Positions 1 to 10,065 of a stretch of DNA of 60,000 nucleotides are shown here, piece by piece; positions within the stretch are counted from its first letter, which is position 1; each line of letters opens with the position of its first letter. Below the pieces are notes generated by a model. That model saw only the letters and a program-made list of their open reading frames with translations. It was not told the DNA's origin and ran no database searches. The translations under genes were made by a program, and so were the position numbers. This stretch comes from Strigamia acuminata (taxonomy: Eukaryota > Arthropoda > Chilopoda > Geophilomorpha > Linotaeniidae): contig OX442315.1 in NCBI GenBank assembly GCA_949358305.1, positions 35,926,427 to 35,986,426 on the forward strand, written 5' to 3'.

Positions 1-275
1 TGCACTTAAAAAATATATTTTTGCACTTAAAAAATATATTTTTGCACTTAAAAAATATATTTTTGCACTTAAAAAATATATTTTTGCACTTAAAAAATAT
101 ATTTTTGCACTTAAAAAATATATTTTTGCACTTAAAAAATATATTTTTGCACTTAAAAAATATATTTTTGCACTTAAAAAATATATTTTTGCACTTAAAA
201 AATATATTTTTGCACTTAAAAAATATATTTTTGCACTTAAAAAATTATTTTTTGTGTTTAAAAATATATTTTTGC
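1..275. repeat. 21-bp minisatellite in a CLCC1-like intron
   Basis: About twelve near-perfect copies of a 21-bp unit (TGCACTTAAAAAATATATTT plus one T) run from the left edge. Because 21 is divisible by three, one frame stays open and reads as a repeated heptad HLKNIFL; this is almost certainly not a protein. The array ends just before the splice acceptor at 345-346, so it lies in an intron of CLCC1-like copy A. In copy B the matching intron (about 3965-4030) has the same flanks but only one degenerate unit. Confidence 0.9.
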
Positions 276-346
276 ACTTGATAATGCACATTGTGTTTCA
301 AAATGCATTTATGCACATCGAAATTATGGTTTTTTGCTTTCTTTAG

Positions 347-942
347 GCATTTTCCTACATGTTCACTCAATTTGTTACTTACCCGCTAGCTGTGCTCGGA
401 ACTAACGTCGGGACTTTTTTTGGCAACCTGAACGCGGCATTGCCGCCATTTACGATATTTCTAGTGTTGCCATTCATATTGGTCGTGATTGGTTTTGCAC
501 TATTTATGGTTTTTGGCTACAGCATCCGAGGATTCGGTTGGCACATCGGACCTGCCAACCAGCCACAAGTTATGGCTTCTCAGGTGAGGTTTTTAGAAGG
601 TAAAATCTAAAAATTAATTAATCTAAACAAAAATTAATTAACATTTTTAACACTTCAAAGCTACGGCCAATGGTTGAGGAATTGCACGAAACTCGAAAAT
701 CAATCGAAATGCTGAAAAAACATACGAACGATGCGGTACTTAATTCACGAGACATTTCCGAGCCAAAAGCATTAATAACTACCGGTGATGTGAGAGTAAA
801 TCAACACAGTGGTGTGGAAGAACTGGAACGGCTTAAAACTTGCGCGGAACCCGCAAAAAATGGTGCAGGTGATGATGAGCAAACGAAAAAGCAACCTGCA
901 CAAGTCTGCAAGTTGTCTGAAAAAGGAGATTTGTTAACATGA
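347..942 (+). CDS. CLCC1-like ER membrane channel protein, copy A, last two exons
   Basis: Two 3' exons of a gene entering from the left edge. Exon 347-583 follows a TTTCTTTAG acceptor and ends at CAG|GTGAGG; exon 661-942 follows CTTCAAAG and ends in TGA. The phases join. The first exon encodes a hydrophobic segment ending in a GWHIGP motif. I recall vertebrate CLCC1 (ER chloride channel CLIC-like 1) having a similar FVTEPL..(membrane)..RHIGGP block. The last exon is a charged, probably cytosolic tail. Family knowledge: CLCC1 acts in the ER membrane in anion conductance and ER homeostasis. The N-terminal exons lie outside the window. The family call rests on this block plus the better-covered copy B. 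Confidence 0.6.
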
Positions 943-1304
943 AATGTAAAAAAAAAAATGATCTTTACAATTTGTTAATTTTTTTTTATATTTCTGTATC
1001 ATGATATTTGTATAAAACGATTAATTCTAAAATCAAATAGCTGCATAATTTATTATTAAATGATTTATATTACCGGTATGATACGGATACGGCTGAACAG
1101 GCGCCATTTTTCACGTTGCAATGTACTGGTATATCCTTATTTGACTGTTTTTGATTTTTTTTAGAAAAATAAATAATCATTTTCCTGTCTAACAATTGCA
1201 ACGCATATAATAGGCTTCTGTGTCCTAGTTCGTTATTGACACACATTGGTGTCGTCTCACGTTATAATATGACGGTTTTAATTATTTTTATTTGCTTGCT
1301 GCAG
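943..1304 (+). other. Spacer between copy A CLCC1-like gene and small membrane-protein gene
   Basis: AT-rich, no convincing ORF. It probably holds the 3' UTR of the CLCC1-like gene and the promoter or first exon of the next gene. It is conserved in the duplicate (4317-4690), including a block around 1073-1110 with ACCGGT, GATACGG and CAGGCGCC. Confidence 0.5.
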
Positions 1305-1798
1305 TTTATGTTAAAAATACAGAGTACTGCAGAATTGGATTACAAAGCAGCTTTAGAGACTTTGAAACATTTGGAAGAAGTTGTAGAAATACAGAGAATT
1401 CATTTGAAAGAAATCGACGCTAGTCTTGAAGAAATAAGTATTTCCCATGCTTCAAAAATTACGGTATCTGCTTACAGTGCTTACGTATACACATTTCAAG
1501 TAGGATGTCGTATCCACAGTGTATTTGTCATTTATAATTGCATTTTATTTCAGGTTTTGTGTTGCTTAATAGTGGTAATCATCTTGTTGCACATTTTATT
1601 GGACATACCATTGCATTATAAATGCACTATTGCATTCTGTTGGTGTATATTTTGTCATTGCCTTCAAATATACCAAGTAAAGTCTATTTTTGTATTTGTT
1701 TGTTTATTTACTTTATAAATTAAAATTAAAACTTGTAATTTATTATTTTCTTTCAGAACAACATGCCATTAAGACCATTTGCCATGAAGTATGAGTAA
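1305..1798 (+). CDS. Small membrane protein of unknown function, copy A (three exons)
   Basis: Predicted exons 1305-1499, 1554-1676 and 1757-1798 are in phase 0 with AG acceptors and GT donors. They give about 119 residues: an amphipathic, probably coiled-coil stretch (LETLKHLEEVVEIQRIHL), then a very hydrophobic segment (CCLIVVIILLHILL) with Cys-rich surroundings, and a short tail ending MKYE. The start is unclear: the first exon may begin at ATG 1308, or an upstream exon may be missing. Copy B at 4691-5184 keeps the same exon lengths exactly, which argues for a real gene. The copy A donor after exon 1 is GTAGGA; copy B has the better GTAAGA. I do not recognise the family. Confidence 0.5.
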
Positions 1799-2848
1799 TT
1801 ATTATTATTGCTTTTCTGAGGTAGAAATGTGATGATTTTGTGCCAAAGGAGTGTCATTTGTTTTAGACAAATACAAAAAACTAATCTTCTCGTATCTAAA
1901 AAGAATAATAATTTTGAACTAATAAACTGTATTTTAATACTATTTTAATACTATTTGAGCCTTTTGCTTTTCTTCTGTAAATAATCACTAAAACTGCGAA
2001 ATATATTTTTGGAAACAGCTACTAGATGTCGCTAACCTATTTTCCCTGTGGCTTTGCAACCTTTCCACTCTATGCTTTCCATATCTAATGGCGATGATAA
2101 CATGGTGCTGCAAATACAATTTTACCCTGCTGTTTGACAGAAAATGATACTTCGGTGTATCAAAATTATATTTATATTGCTTTTCCATTTCTCACAAGGT
2201 CATCTAGTCGACATATAAGTCGACTAGATGATCTGGTCGACAGAACGGCGTCGACTAAGTGAGTGAGTACACCGAATTTTTTTGTTGTTTTATTTTTATT
2301 TACTTTTTTTGTTGTTTTATTTGGTGATTAGGTGATATTAGGATTGTGATGCCAGCTAGTGGCTGTCCGATTCTATTTCCTATAAGTAGTCGTTAATCGA
2401 AATTAAAAATTGAATTAAATTTAAAACTTATAAAAACAAATTGAAAAAAATTAAAACAAATTGTCGTAAATGGAAAAAATTAAAACAAATTGTCGTAAAT
2501 GGAAAAAATTAAAACAAGTTTTCCTAAATAGAAAAAAAAAAAAAATTATCGTAAATGGAAAAAAAATTTAAAAAAATTGTCGCAAAAAAAATAATTAAAA
2601 CAAAATTCTTAAACAAAGTCGTCTAGAAGTTGAACTATCCTTATTCGTAATAGGACTGGAAACAATACAATACAGCGAGGGCCGCTGTTAGAAAATAGAA
2701 TACGGAGAGAGTGAAATGGAAAATGAATGATTAATGCACATTACGGAGGATATTTTACATATTCCAGAATGTGGAAGATTCAGTGTACGTATTAAGATAA
2801 AATTACGTGTTGACAGAATATTATATACATAAATGTTTAATTTTTTTA
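1799..2848. other. Junction between the duplicated units, with 29-bp tandem repeats
   Basis: Homology between the two units continues to about 2199 (matching 5185-5573). A palindrome follows at 2200-2231. At about 2444-2600 there are four to five imperfect copies of a 29-bp unit containing ACAAATTGTCGTAAATGG. No coding sequence is supported. The stretch before 2849 presumably holds the promoter of copy B. Confidence 0.5.
2200..2231. repeat. Perfect 13-bp-arm palindrome at the duplication breakpoint
   Basis: TCATCTAGTCGAC, a 6-bp spacer, then GTCGACTAGATGA. Two further GTCGAC sites follow within 25 bp. It sits where sequence similarity between the tandem units stops, so it may mark the recombination junction. 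Confidence 0.85.
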
Positions 2849-4316
2849 ATGATTTTTATTGCAGTTCCGGTGTTTTACTTTCTTTGTTTGGTTTTGCGAC
2901 TGTGTTTTGTCCAGTCTGAAGAGAACATCTCAGATTGGGTAGATCCGTCCGCCATGCTCACTTACGACCCAATTCCTAGAACAAATATAACCTTTGACCT
3001 CGGAATAATGTGTGATTGTATGCGAAAATATTTATTAATTTTTGAAAAACTGGAAATTGTTATTAATTTCTCATTTTTATTTATCAGGTGATAAAAACAG
3101 CGACAACACCGGGATAGGTTTATCTTCCGAGTGCTGCGAAAAAAGGAGCAAAACGAGCGAATTGATCGAAAATTCCGCAGTTGAATTGACATACCGTACC
3201 GTCCCGTTTAATAGCCGGGCGTTTAATGTTTCTTTTGCCCAGGCGCCAATTTGAAACCCGGCGTTTATACGGGCCGGGCGCGTATTGAATTTTGGATTCT
3301 AACTGCCCGCCGCTAAAACGGGCGACTTAATGAACCCCGGCTATTAAACGGGGCGGTACGGTACATGCAAAGATTTATTGCCATTTTGCCTCAACATTTT
3401 AAATCCGAAGTAAAAAAGACATTTTAGATTTAGAAATAAGAAAAAGAAATTCCCCTTGCCGCCAATGGAGCAAACTTTTTGCACAAGCGTTGAATTTTTC
3501 GAATTTCTAGATACACTTAGGGTCGCAGCGATGCATTTATTCAACATTTTTTTCATGTTTTTACAGAGTGCGATGGAAGTAAAAAATTATCTCGTGAGAA
3601 TTGTTCGTTTTATTCTCCGAAATGTGTTTGGATTGGTTTTTCAAGAAGTGGAGCAAATGTTTGAAGTAAATTTTCCTGCTTTTTGGTTTTTTTCAGTGAA
3701 CTTGTGGGGATTTTTTAATTTAATTTTTTAATTTTAAATTTTAGGATGAAATTAATGAATTTCCTGCTGAATTGGCGAAAAACCTGGAAATGGAGATTCG
3801 TTGTTTGCTGCAAAGTATGGATCGGATTGACCAACACGATTGTAAAAAATATTTTAAAACACTTATGGTGGATACAATGAGGGGTGTCAGTCCTACAGTG
3901 GTAATAATAATGCGTTTGAACTCATTAACTTTTTTTGTTTTTGTTTTTGCACCCAAAGGAGCAAAAATTAATATTTTTGCACTTGAAAATACACATTGTG
4001 CTTCAAAATGCATTCATGCACATCGAAATGATTTTTTTTTTGCTTTCCTTAGGCATTGTTCTACACGTTCATTGAGTTTTGTACTTGCCAGCTCAGAAGT
4101 AACATCAGAATTTTTTTTGACACTCTCAACGCGGCTTGGCCGGCATTTACAATATTGCTAGTGTTGTCAGGTGTCGTGATTGGTTTTGCACGAGCACCGA
4201 CCAGTAATGTGAGAGTAAATCAACACGGTGGTGTGGAAGAACTGGAACTGCCTAAAACTAGCGTGGAACTCGCAAAAACTGGCGCAGATGATGATGAGCC
4301 AACGGAAATTTGTTAA
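2849..4316 (+). CDS. CLCC1-like protein, copy B, probably degenerate
   Basis: ATG at 2849 begins a clear signal peptide (MIFIAVPVFYFLCLVLRLCF), followed by SEENISDWVDPSAMLTYDP. I recall CLCC1 having a WVDPTDMLNYD motif just after its signal peptide. Later predicted exons are about 3089-3190 (after TTATCAG), 3567-3665, 3745-3900 (52 codons, phase 0) and 4053-4316. The junction of the last two reads CKKYFKTLMVDTMRGVSPTV then ALFYTFIEF, matching the CLCC1 CQKYYELLLVNP..PPTKA block. Against intactness: a MITE follows the second exon, I see no good counterpart of the central membrane segments, and the final exon directly fuses GFA to a tail that copy A encodes after an intron. Likely a paralog undergoing decay or rapid change. 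Confidence 0.55.
3194..3361. mobile_element. 168-bp GC-rich MITE inserted in CLCC1-like copy B
   Basis: Terminal inverted repeats of about 26 bp beginning CCGTACCG (right end CGGTACGG), with TA on both outer sides as expected for a Tc1/mariner-type target duplication. It is markedly more GC-rich than its surroundings. It immediately follows a predicted exon of the CLCC1-like gene. Confidence 0.75.
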
Positions 4317-4690
4317 CATGAGATGGAAAATAAAATGATTTTTACAATTTGTTAATCTTTTTTATATTTCTGTATCATGATATTTGTATTAAAGGATTTC
4401 TAAAATCAAATAGCTGCATAATTTATTATTAAATGATTTATCTTACCGGTACGATACGGATACGGCTGAACAGGCGCCATTTTTTACGTTGCAATGTACT
4501 GGTGGTTAAGTTAATTATATTCTTATTTGATTATTTTTGATTTTTTTTAGAAAAATTAATAATTCTTTTCCTGTCTAACAATCGCAACGCATTTAATAGG
4601 CTTATGTGTCATAGTTCGTTATTGATACACATTGGTGTCATCTCGCATTATAATATGACGGTTTTAATTATTTTTATTTACTTGCTGCAG

Positions 4691-5184
4691 TTTATGTTAA
4701 AAATACAGAGTACTGCAGTATTGGATTACGAAGCAGCTTTAGAGACTTTGAAACATTTGGAAGAAGTTGTAGAAATACAAAGAATTCATTTGAAAGAAAT
4801 CGACGCTAGTCTTGAAGAAATAAGTATTTCCCATGCTTCAAAAATTACGGTATCTGCTTACAGTGCTTATATATACACATTTCAAGTAAGATGTCGTATC
4901 CGCAGTGTATTTGTCATTTATAACTGCATTTTATTTCAGCTTTTGTGTTGCTTAATAGTGGTAATTATCTTGTTGCACATTATATTGGACATACCATTGC
5001 ATTATAAATGCACTATGGCATTCTGTTGGTGTATATTTTGTCATTGCATTCAAATATATCAAGTAAAGTCTATTTTTTAGTTTGTTTGTTTATTTACTTT
5101 ATAAATTAAAATTAAAACTTGTAATTTATTATTTTCCTTCAGAACAACATGCCATTAAGGTCATTTGCCATGAAGTCTGAGTAA
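4691..5184 (+). CDS. Small membrane protein of unknown function, copy B (three exons)
   Basis: Exons 4691-4885, 4940-5062 and 5143-5184 have the same lengths and phases as copy A (195, 123 and 42 bp). The encoded protein differs at only a few residues and ends MKSE. Splice donors are GTAAGA and GTAAAG; acceptors are TTGCTGCAG, TTATTTCAG and CCTTCAG. The protein is a short helix-rich region plus one strongly hydrophobic, Cys-rich segment, so probably a single-pass membrane protein. Function unknown. Confidence 0.5.
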
Positions 5185-5554
5185 TTATTATTATTGCTTT
5201 TCTGAGGTAGAAATGTGATGATTTAGTGCCAAATGAGTGCCATTTGTTTTTGACAAATACAAATAAATAATCTTCTCAGATCTAATAATTTTGAACTAAT
5301 AAACTGTATTTTAATACTACTTGAACCTTTTGCTTTTGTTCTGTAGCTGTAATGAAAAAATAATCATTAAAACTTCGAAATATATTTTTGGAAACAGCTA
5401 GTAGATGTCGCTAACCTATTTTCCCGTGTGGCTTTGCAACCTTTCCATATCTAATGGCGATGATATCATGGTGCTGTAAATACAATTTTACCCTGCTGTT
5501 TGATAGAAAATGATACTTCGGTGTATCAAAATTGTATTTATATTGCTTTTCCAT

Positions 5555-5600
5555 TTCTCACAAGGTCAGCCATATGATTATTTGACACAAACGGAAAATG
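5555..5600 (+). other. Possible first exon: start codon directly before a consensus splice donor
   Basis: After a pyrimidine-rich stretch, GGAAAATG is followed by GTAAGT (start codon 5598-5600). An ATG ending exon 1 is common in short housekeeping genes. Homology to the upstream copy stops within this possible 5' UTR, at about 5573. No second exon was identified, so this is only a candidate. Confidence 0.25.
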
Positions 5601-6509
5601 GTAAGTGAACATTCTTCTCCTTTTTATTATTTACGTTACGCTGTGGCACATCTGCATAGAGTTACAGCATACCTTTGCCACAACATCTGTCAGAAATTAA
5701 TTGATTAGAAATTAAATAGCTAAAGGAGAGTTTGAACTTTGACAGAAAATTCAGTAATGAAATGAATGGAAAGTTGGTGTAAGTCAAACATTTATCAGCC
5801 AAAATTTAAAATTAATTAAAAGACAGAAATTTACTTCTCTCTGGAAATAACACCAGGAAACTGAATGTATAAATATACATTGGAAATTGGTTTCCTGTAT
5901 TTCATATAATCGCATTTTGAATTGTTATATACTAATGGTTTTTAAAATACAGTTTAAAAATATTCATCCGTGAGTTTTTAGTGTTAAAAATGCTGATGTC
6001 AAAATATCGAGGAATATACAAATTTCCAAAAAAAAATAATTACAAGTGATGGCCTTGACAAAAATAGGAAATATGAGTCAATATGCTGTGTTGATGGAAT
6101 GTTGTTGACTAAAGGTGGATGGATGTACGCGAAGTATGATTTGATTTATTGCTCAACCAATGTTAAGCTATAAATTCTTTGTTGAAGTGTGAATTATTAT
6201 CACCTCACTGCATTACTGCATTCACCCAGTTTTGTTTGAGGGTGATAAACAACTGAATTGGAAGCTTACAGGTGGGTTGTGAGTTGGAGGGAACATTCAT
6301 TCTGCCTCCACATGAAATATTGATGCTTACGCTGGATGTAATTATTAGATTAAAGATGGGTGGAGAGATATAAATCAATAGAGTACATATTATACGTAGT
6401 AAGAAAAATTATTGCTTACATTTACAAATTTGGTCAAGTGTGCTCCAATACTAATTAAGCACACGACTTAATTGTTTTCTTATTTTCTTTGGAACAATTC
6501 TGTGGGTTT
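5601..6509. other. Non-coding, nothing recognised
   Basis: AT-rich sequence without a long ORF, inverted repeat or clear splice pair. It could be intron if the candidate exon at 5598-5600 is real. Confidence 0.4.
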
Positions 6510-6664
6510 GTCAATTTCATCAATTTTCGACTAAATTGTAGTCAATTTTATCAATTTTTGATTAAATTGTAGTCAATTTCATCAATTTTCGACTAAATTG
6601 TAGTCAATTTCATTAATTTTCGACTAAATTGTAGTCAATCTCATCAATTTTCGACTAAATTTCA
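6510..6664. repeat. Five copies of a 31-bp tandem repeat
   Basis: Unit begins GTCAATTTCATCAATTTTCG and ends ACTAAATTGTA; five consecutive units with a few substitutions each. Confidence 0.9.
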
Positions 6665-7660
6665 CAACATTTTGACGTAGTTGGCTTATACTAGCATACA
6701 CCATTTATTAGCAAAATGGTGCCTCAGAATGGGGGTGGGGGGGTTGGCTTACACACCGGGTCGGCTTATATCCAAGGATATACGGTAAGTTTGTCGAAAA
6801 AGTAAAATTGTTATTTACTCGTACTCTATTAATTTGTATTCATTACGCTGATTAAAAAACAAAAAGCTGACGTGGTGTTATATTTGAATTTTTCAACAAT
6901 GTTTTACAACTTACAGTTTTCAAAGAAACTCGAATACAACACCATGATGTTATTTTCGGGGGAAGACAGTAGGCCATTAGCCTGATAGACTGCCAGTGGT
7001 CGAATCTTACTTTTATACGTCAGAATATCGAGAACAAAGCCTTAAAAAAAACAAAAAAAAAACAATAAATCCCCTCCCAAATTGGGGGCGGTCAAATTTA
7101 AACAAGCTGTTTAAAAATGTTGTTTAGAAATTTGCAAAATTGTGAGGCATGCACTGAACTACAAAGACATGGTGTTAGTGTTTCAGGTGTTTATTGATGT
7201 CACGGCTGTTGTGAGTTGTTCACTTCTAATAAGAAAAACCACGTTGTTAAATAAAAATTTTGTGTTATGAGTGCAGTTATTGAACCCATAAAGATGTTTA
7301 GCTTACATGACTTTTTGTATTTGTCAATATTGAAACCTGTGACGTCATTAACCTGGTTTCTATATACCATGTATTGTGTACAATTTCACAGTTTTGGATG
7401 ACCACCTGTCGTTGTATTCGAACACAACGACATGACGTTATATTCGAGGGAAGACGGTAGCGGTGCGCCGATTATTGTGTAATTGTAACACAAAAAGTAG
7501 TGCAATACGATTACGAACAGGAAAGTTCCATTTTATCTTCACTTTTGCTTGCCTAGCATGAGTTAAAAGGGCACAAGTCTGTTATTTGCAAAGTTTTTGC
7601 TTTGCAGCTTTTTTGGGAATGCTCAATTATTACAGAAATTGTTTTCTATACTCTTGTTGA
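6665..7660. repeat. Non-coding stretch with fragments of a dispersed GACGTCATGACGT-type repeat
   Basis: No gene seen. Two segments (about 6930-6975 and 7410-7465) resemble the end of the element at 26335-26832: a GAATACAAC / ATGACGTTATATTCGAG block followed by GGAAGACGGTAG (the first copy reads GGAAGACAGTAG). They appear to be partial or diverged copies. Confidence 0.5.
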
Positions 7661-7663
7661 ACT

Positions 7664-7804
7664 CAAAAAGGCCCCCAAATCTCATTGGTCGAGCCATTTT
7701 ACTGGTGTAGTGATCCAAAATTGTGTGCTTTCCAGACAAAGCAACCAATAAACAGAACAAACATGAGTTTTACATTTATATGTGCATAAAACTATATTTC
7801 ATAA
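7664..7804. mobile_element. Left part of a MITE split by the Gypsy insertion
   Basis: Shares CTCATTGGTCGAGCCA, GGTGTAGTGATCC, CCAATAAACA and AACAAACATGAGTTT with the intact MITE at 28021-28446. The flank beyond the Gypsy element (19814 onward, ATGGAAATAA..TTTTTTAAT) continues the same element. I did not find its right terminal repeat. Confidence 0.6.
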
Positions 7805-9561
7805 TGTGACGGTGACGACCACAACTCCCATTTAACAATGGTACCGGGAAGAGATCGCGATAAATAACAGTGAATACAATACGAGATAAATACAAGACAA
7901 TTTATTGTTGGCAAACAATATGCAGTGAGCTAAATTATACATAAGACTAATGCCAACATTTGGCAAGTTAACTGACTATTAAACTATACAAAGCATAGGC
8001 CAATTGGTCCTAAAATAATATCATTACGTGTCTGGGATAAGGGAGCGGTTTCCCCATCGCTCGACCTGGTTTACAGATGTCATCTAAGCCGGATGGCTGT
8101 GTCCTGGAGTCCGATATGGCTTCGCTGGTTTCCTTGGTTCGCTGTGTAAATTATCGCACGTCGATAAATCGAATGATCTGAGCATTGCGGTTGACTTTGT
8201 CTGCACCGCCACAACTTTGGGAGGATATTGGTGTAAGTAAATGTATTCATTTTACTTATCAATATTCCGCTTATGAATTATATTTAATTCATATCGTTGT
8301 GAATTCTTATTTAGATATTTTTGTGGATAAGTTGTCATCAACTTATCAGTTACATTTGCGTCTTTGATGTAATCGTGATCGTAATTAAGTCTTCTGACTT
8401 GGTTAATCAACTTGTCGCCAAGTTAATATTTAGCTGTTATAAATAAAATGAAGATTAGGCTTCCCGTCGCAACACACAATTGCCGTCGAAAGAAAATATA
8501 CGCCTTGCAATGCAGAACGGTATCAAGCGTCCCCTGCGTCGCGACACGGTCGTTCGTCTGGCGATTGACGGTATCACGTACACAGGAGTCGATAGCTCGC
8601 GGCTCCGCACAGCAGTATAATCTCTCGCGGTACTAATAATAGACCGACTACTTTGGCATCGAATACCATGAGAATCAGCTTGCCAAACACTTGGTGCTAC
8701 TCGTGGTTACTGTAAAACAGACTGCTTTGGCACCATCCGGTGAAGGAACTAATTCTCAACAGCAACGATGCTACTTGCGGTAACGGAATACGTTCATACC
8801 GAGAAAGACCACATGGTCCTGTCCGGAGGATACTGAATTGCACAACGGCGGGTTCTCCTTCGGCGTCGCAACCGTAAACTGTAACATTTATGCAACATAA
8901 TGATCCCAGCACTTCGACTTCAATTGCCGGCGGTGGCATGATTCTGTAGAATCATGCAACGGTTCTTTGCGAATAAATCAACAAAGAACCAAAAGGTTTT
9001 TTTACGTGAACAACGAATCATATTTCTTAAGTAACAATACCAAACAGAAAATAATCAAACAGAGCTGCTGAATGGCCGGTTGTTTGGGTTTATATAACCT
9101 GACTGGATTAGGGATTAATCCAATCAACCAACTGGAACATGGGTTCCACGAATCCCTCCAATCTCGTATCACCGGAAGTGGATACTGAGGAGCAATATGC
9201 TAATTCACACCACAACCGGAACTGGATACCCAGGACCGGAAATGGATCCACCAATCACATCGATCGGTTGATTGATGGAATATCAAATCTCCATTTCTGC
9301 TGAACTAGAGATTCCCATCACTTAGTGTGAACAATAATCATTAATATATATATTTATATTAATCCTGATAAAGTGTCGTTTCATACAAATAAATATATTC
9401 TTATATTTATTTACCAGTTTCTTAACTCGCAATTCGAATTTACCGCTGAATTATAATCGCGCCATCTAGTGGCGACTCGGAGCATTGACAAATGCGGGTT
9501 TCGCCGAAAACACTTAAAATTCGGCCGTGTTATTAATAAATAGCACTTATAAACCGTCATA
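7805..9561 (-). repeat. 3' LTR of the Gypsy element
   Basis: On the coding strand it begins TATGACGG and ends CCGTCACA, a near-perfect terminal inverted repeat. It matches 18057-19813 throughout by inspection; short ORFs inside the two copies translate identically. Within it, two degenerate copies of a roughly 70-bp unit (around 8640-8780) share CTTTGGCA and TGCTACT..GGTTACT/GGTAAC elements. No gene is supported inside. Confidence 0.95.
9459..9472 (-). promoter_or_regulatory. CTCF-like core motif in the 3' LTR
   Basis: The minus strand reads CCACTAGATGGCGC, a full match to the recalled CTCF core consensus CCASYAGRKGGCRS. A single 14-bp match can be chance, but it is carried by both LTRs. Binding is not shown by sequence. 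Confidence 0.4.
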
Positions 9562-9571
9562 CATCCCCCTT
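9562..9571 (-). other. Polypurine tract of the Gypsy element
   Basis: The minus strand reads AAGGGGGATG immediately before the 3' LTR, the expected place and composition for plus-strand priming. Confidence 0.8.
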
Positions 9572-10065
9572 AATTACTCAACTTATAAATTTCATTCATA
9601 AGTTTATGTTATTCTTGCGAAATGATTTTATTAATATCTCAAAAACAGGACTTTTTTCATCCCGAACAGCTGAGTGCGTATGCGGGTGACTCAAAATAAA
9701 TTTCATATTTCTGATGTGCGCAACAATTCTTTTTTAATGAATTATCAAGAATAAAATATTATTTGGTTACAATAAAACAAACTTGGAACTTTACAACACT
9801 TAGCCTCATTTCTTCACACAATTATTATTTCAAATAACGGGAATTTTAACATAATTTTTTGGTAAATTATTTCTTTTTAGCTTTTCATTAATGAATATTA
9901 AAAAAATTATTCTTTTTTAGGATCATCTCTTGATTTCCTTTTAAAACATGACTTTTCATATCACAAAATGCTTATTTAAATACTAAACAGAATACTTTTG
10001 AGTTTTCGTTAATTCTAACATTTTTTTTCTTAAATTCTTTTAAATTCGGAAATTAACTCCGCGAG
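9572..10065 (-). other. Gypsy 3' untranslated region
   Basis: AT-rich, no ORF; lies between the pol stop and the polypurine tract. No envelope-like gene fits here. Confidence 0.6.

Noticed and set aside
21-281. 86-codon open frame of repeated HLKNIFL heptads
   Set aside because: Produced by a 21-bp tandem repeat whose period keeps one frame open; lies in an intron.
8080-8939. Several 60-80-codon open frames inside the Gypsy LTRs
   Set aside because: They recur identically in both LTRs, overlap on both strands and have no motif; LTRs are not expected to encode them.
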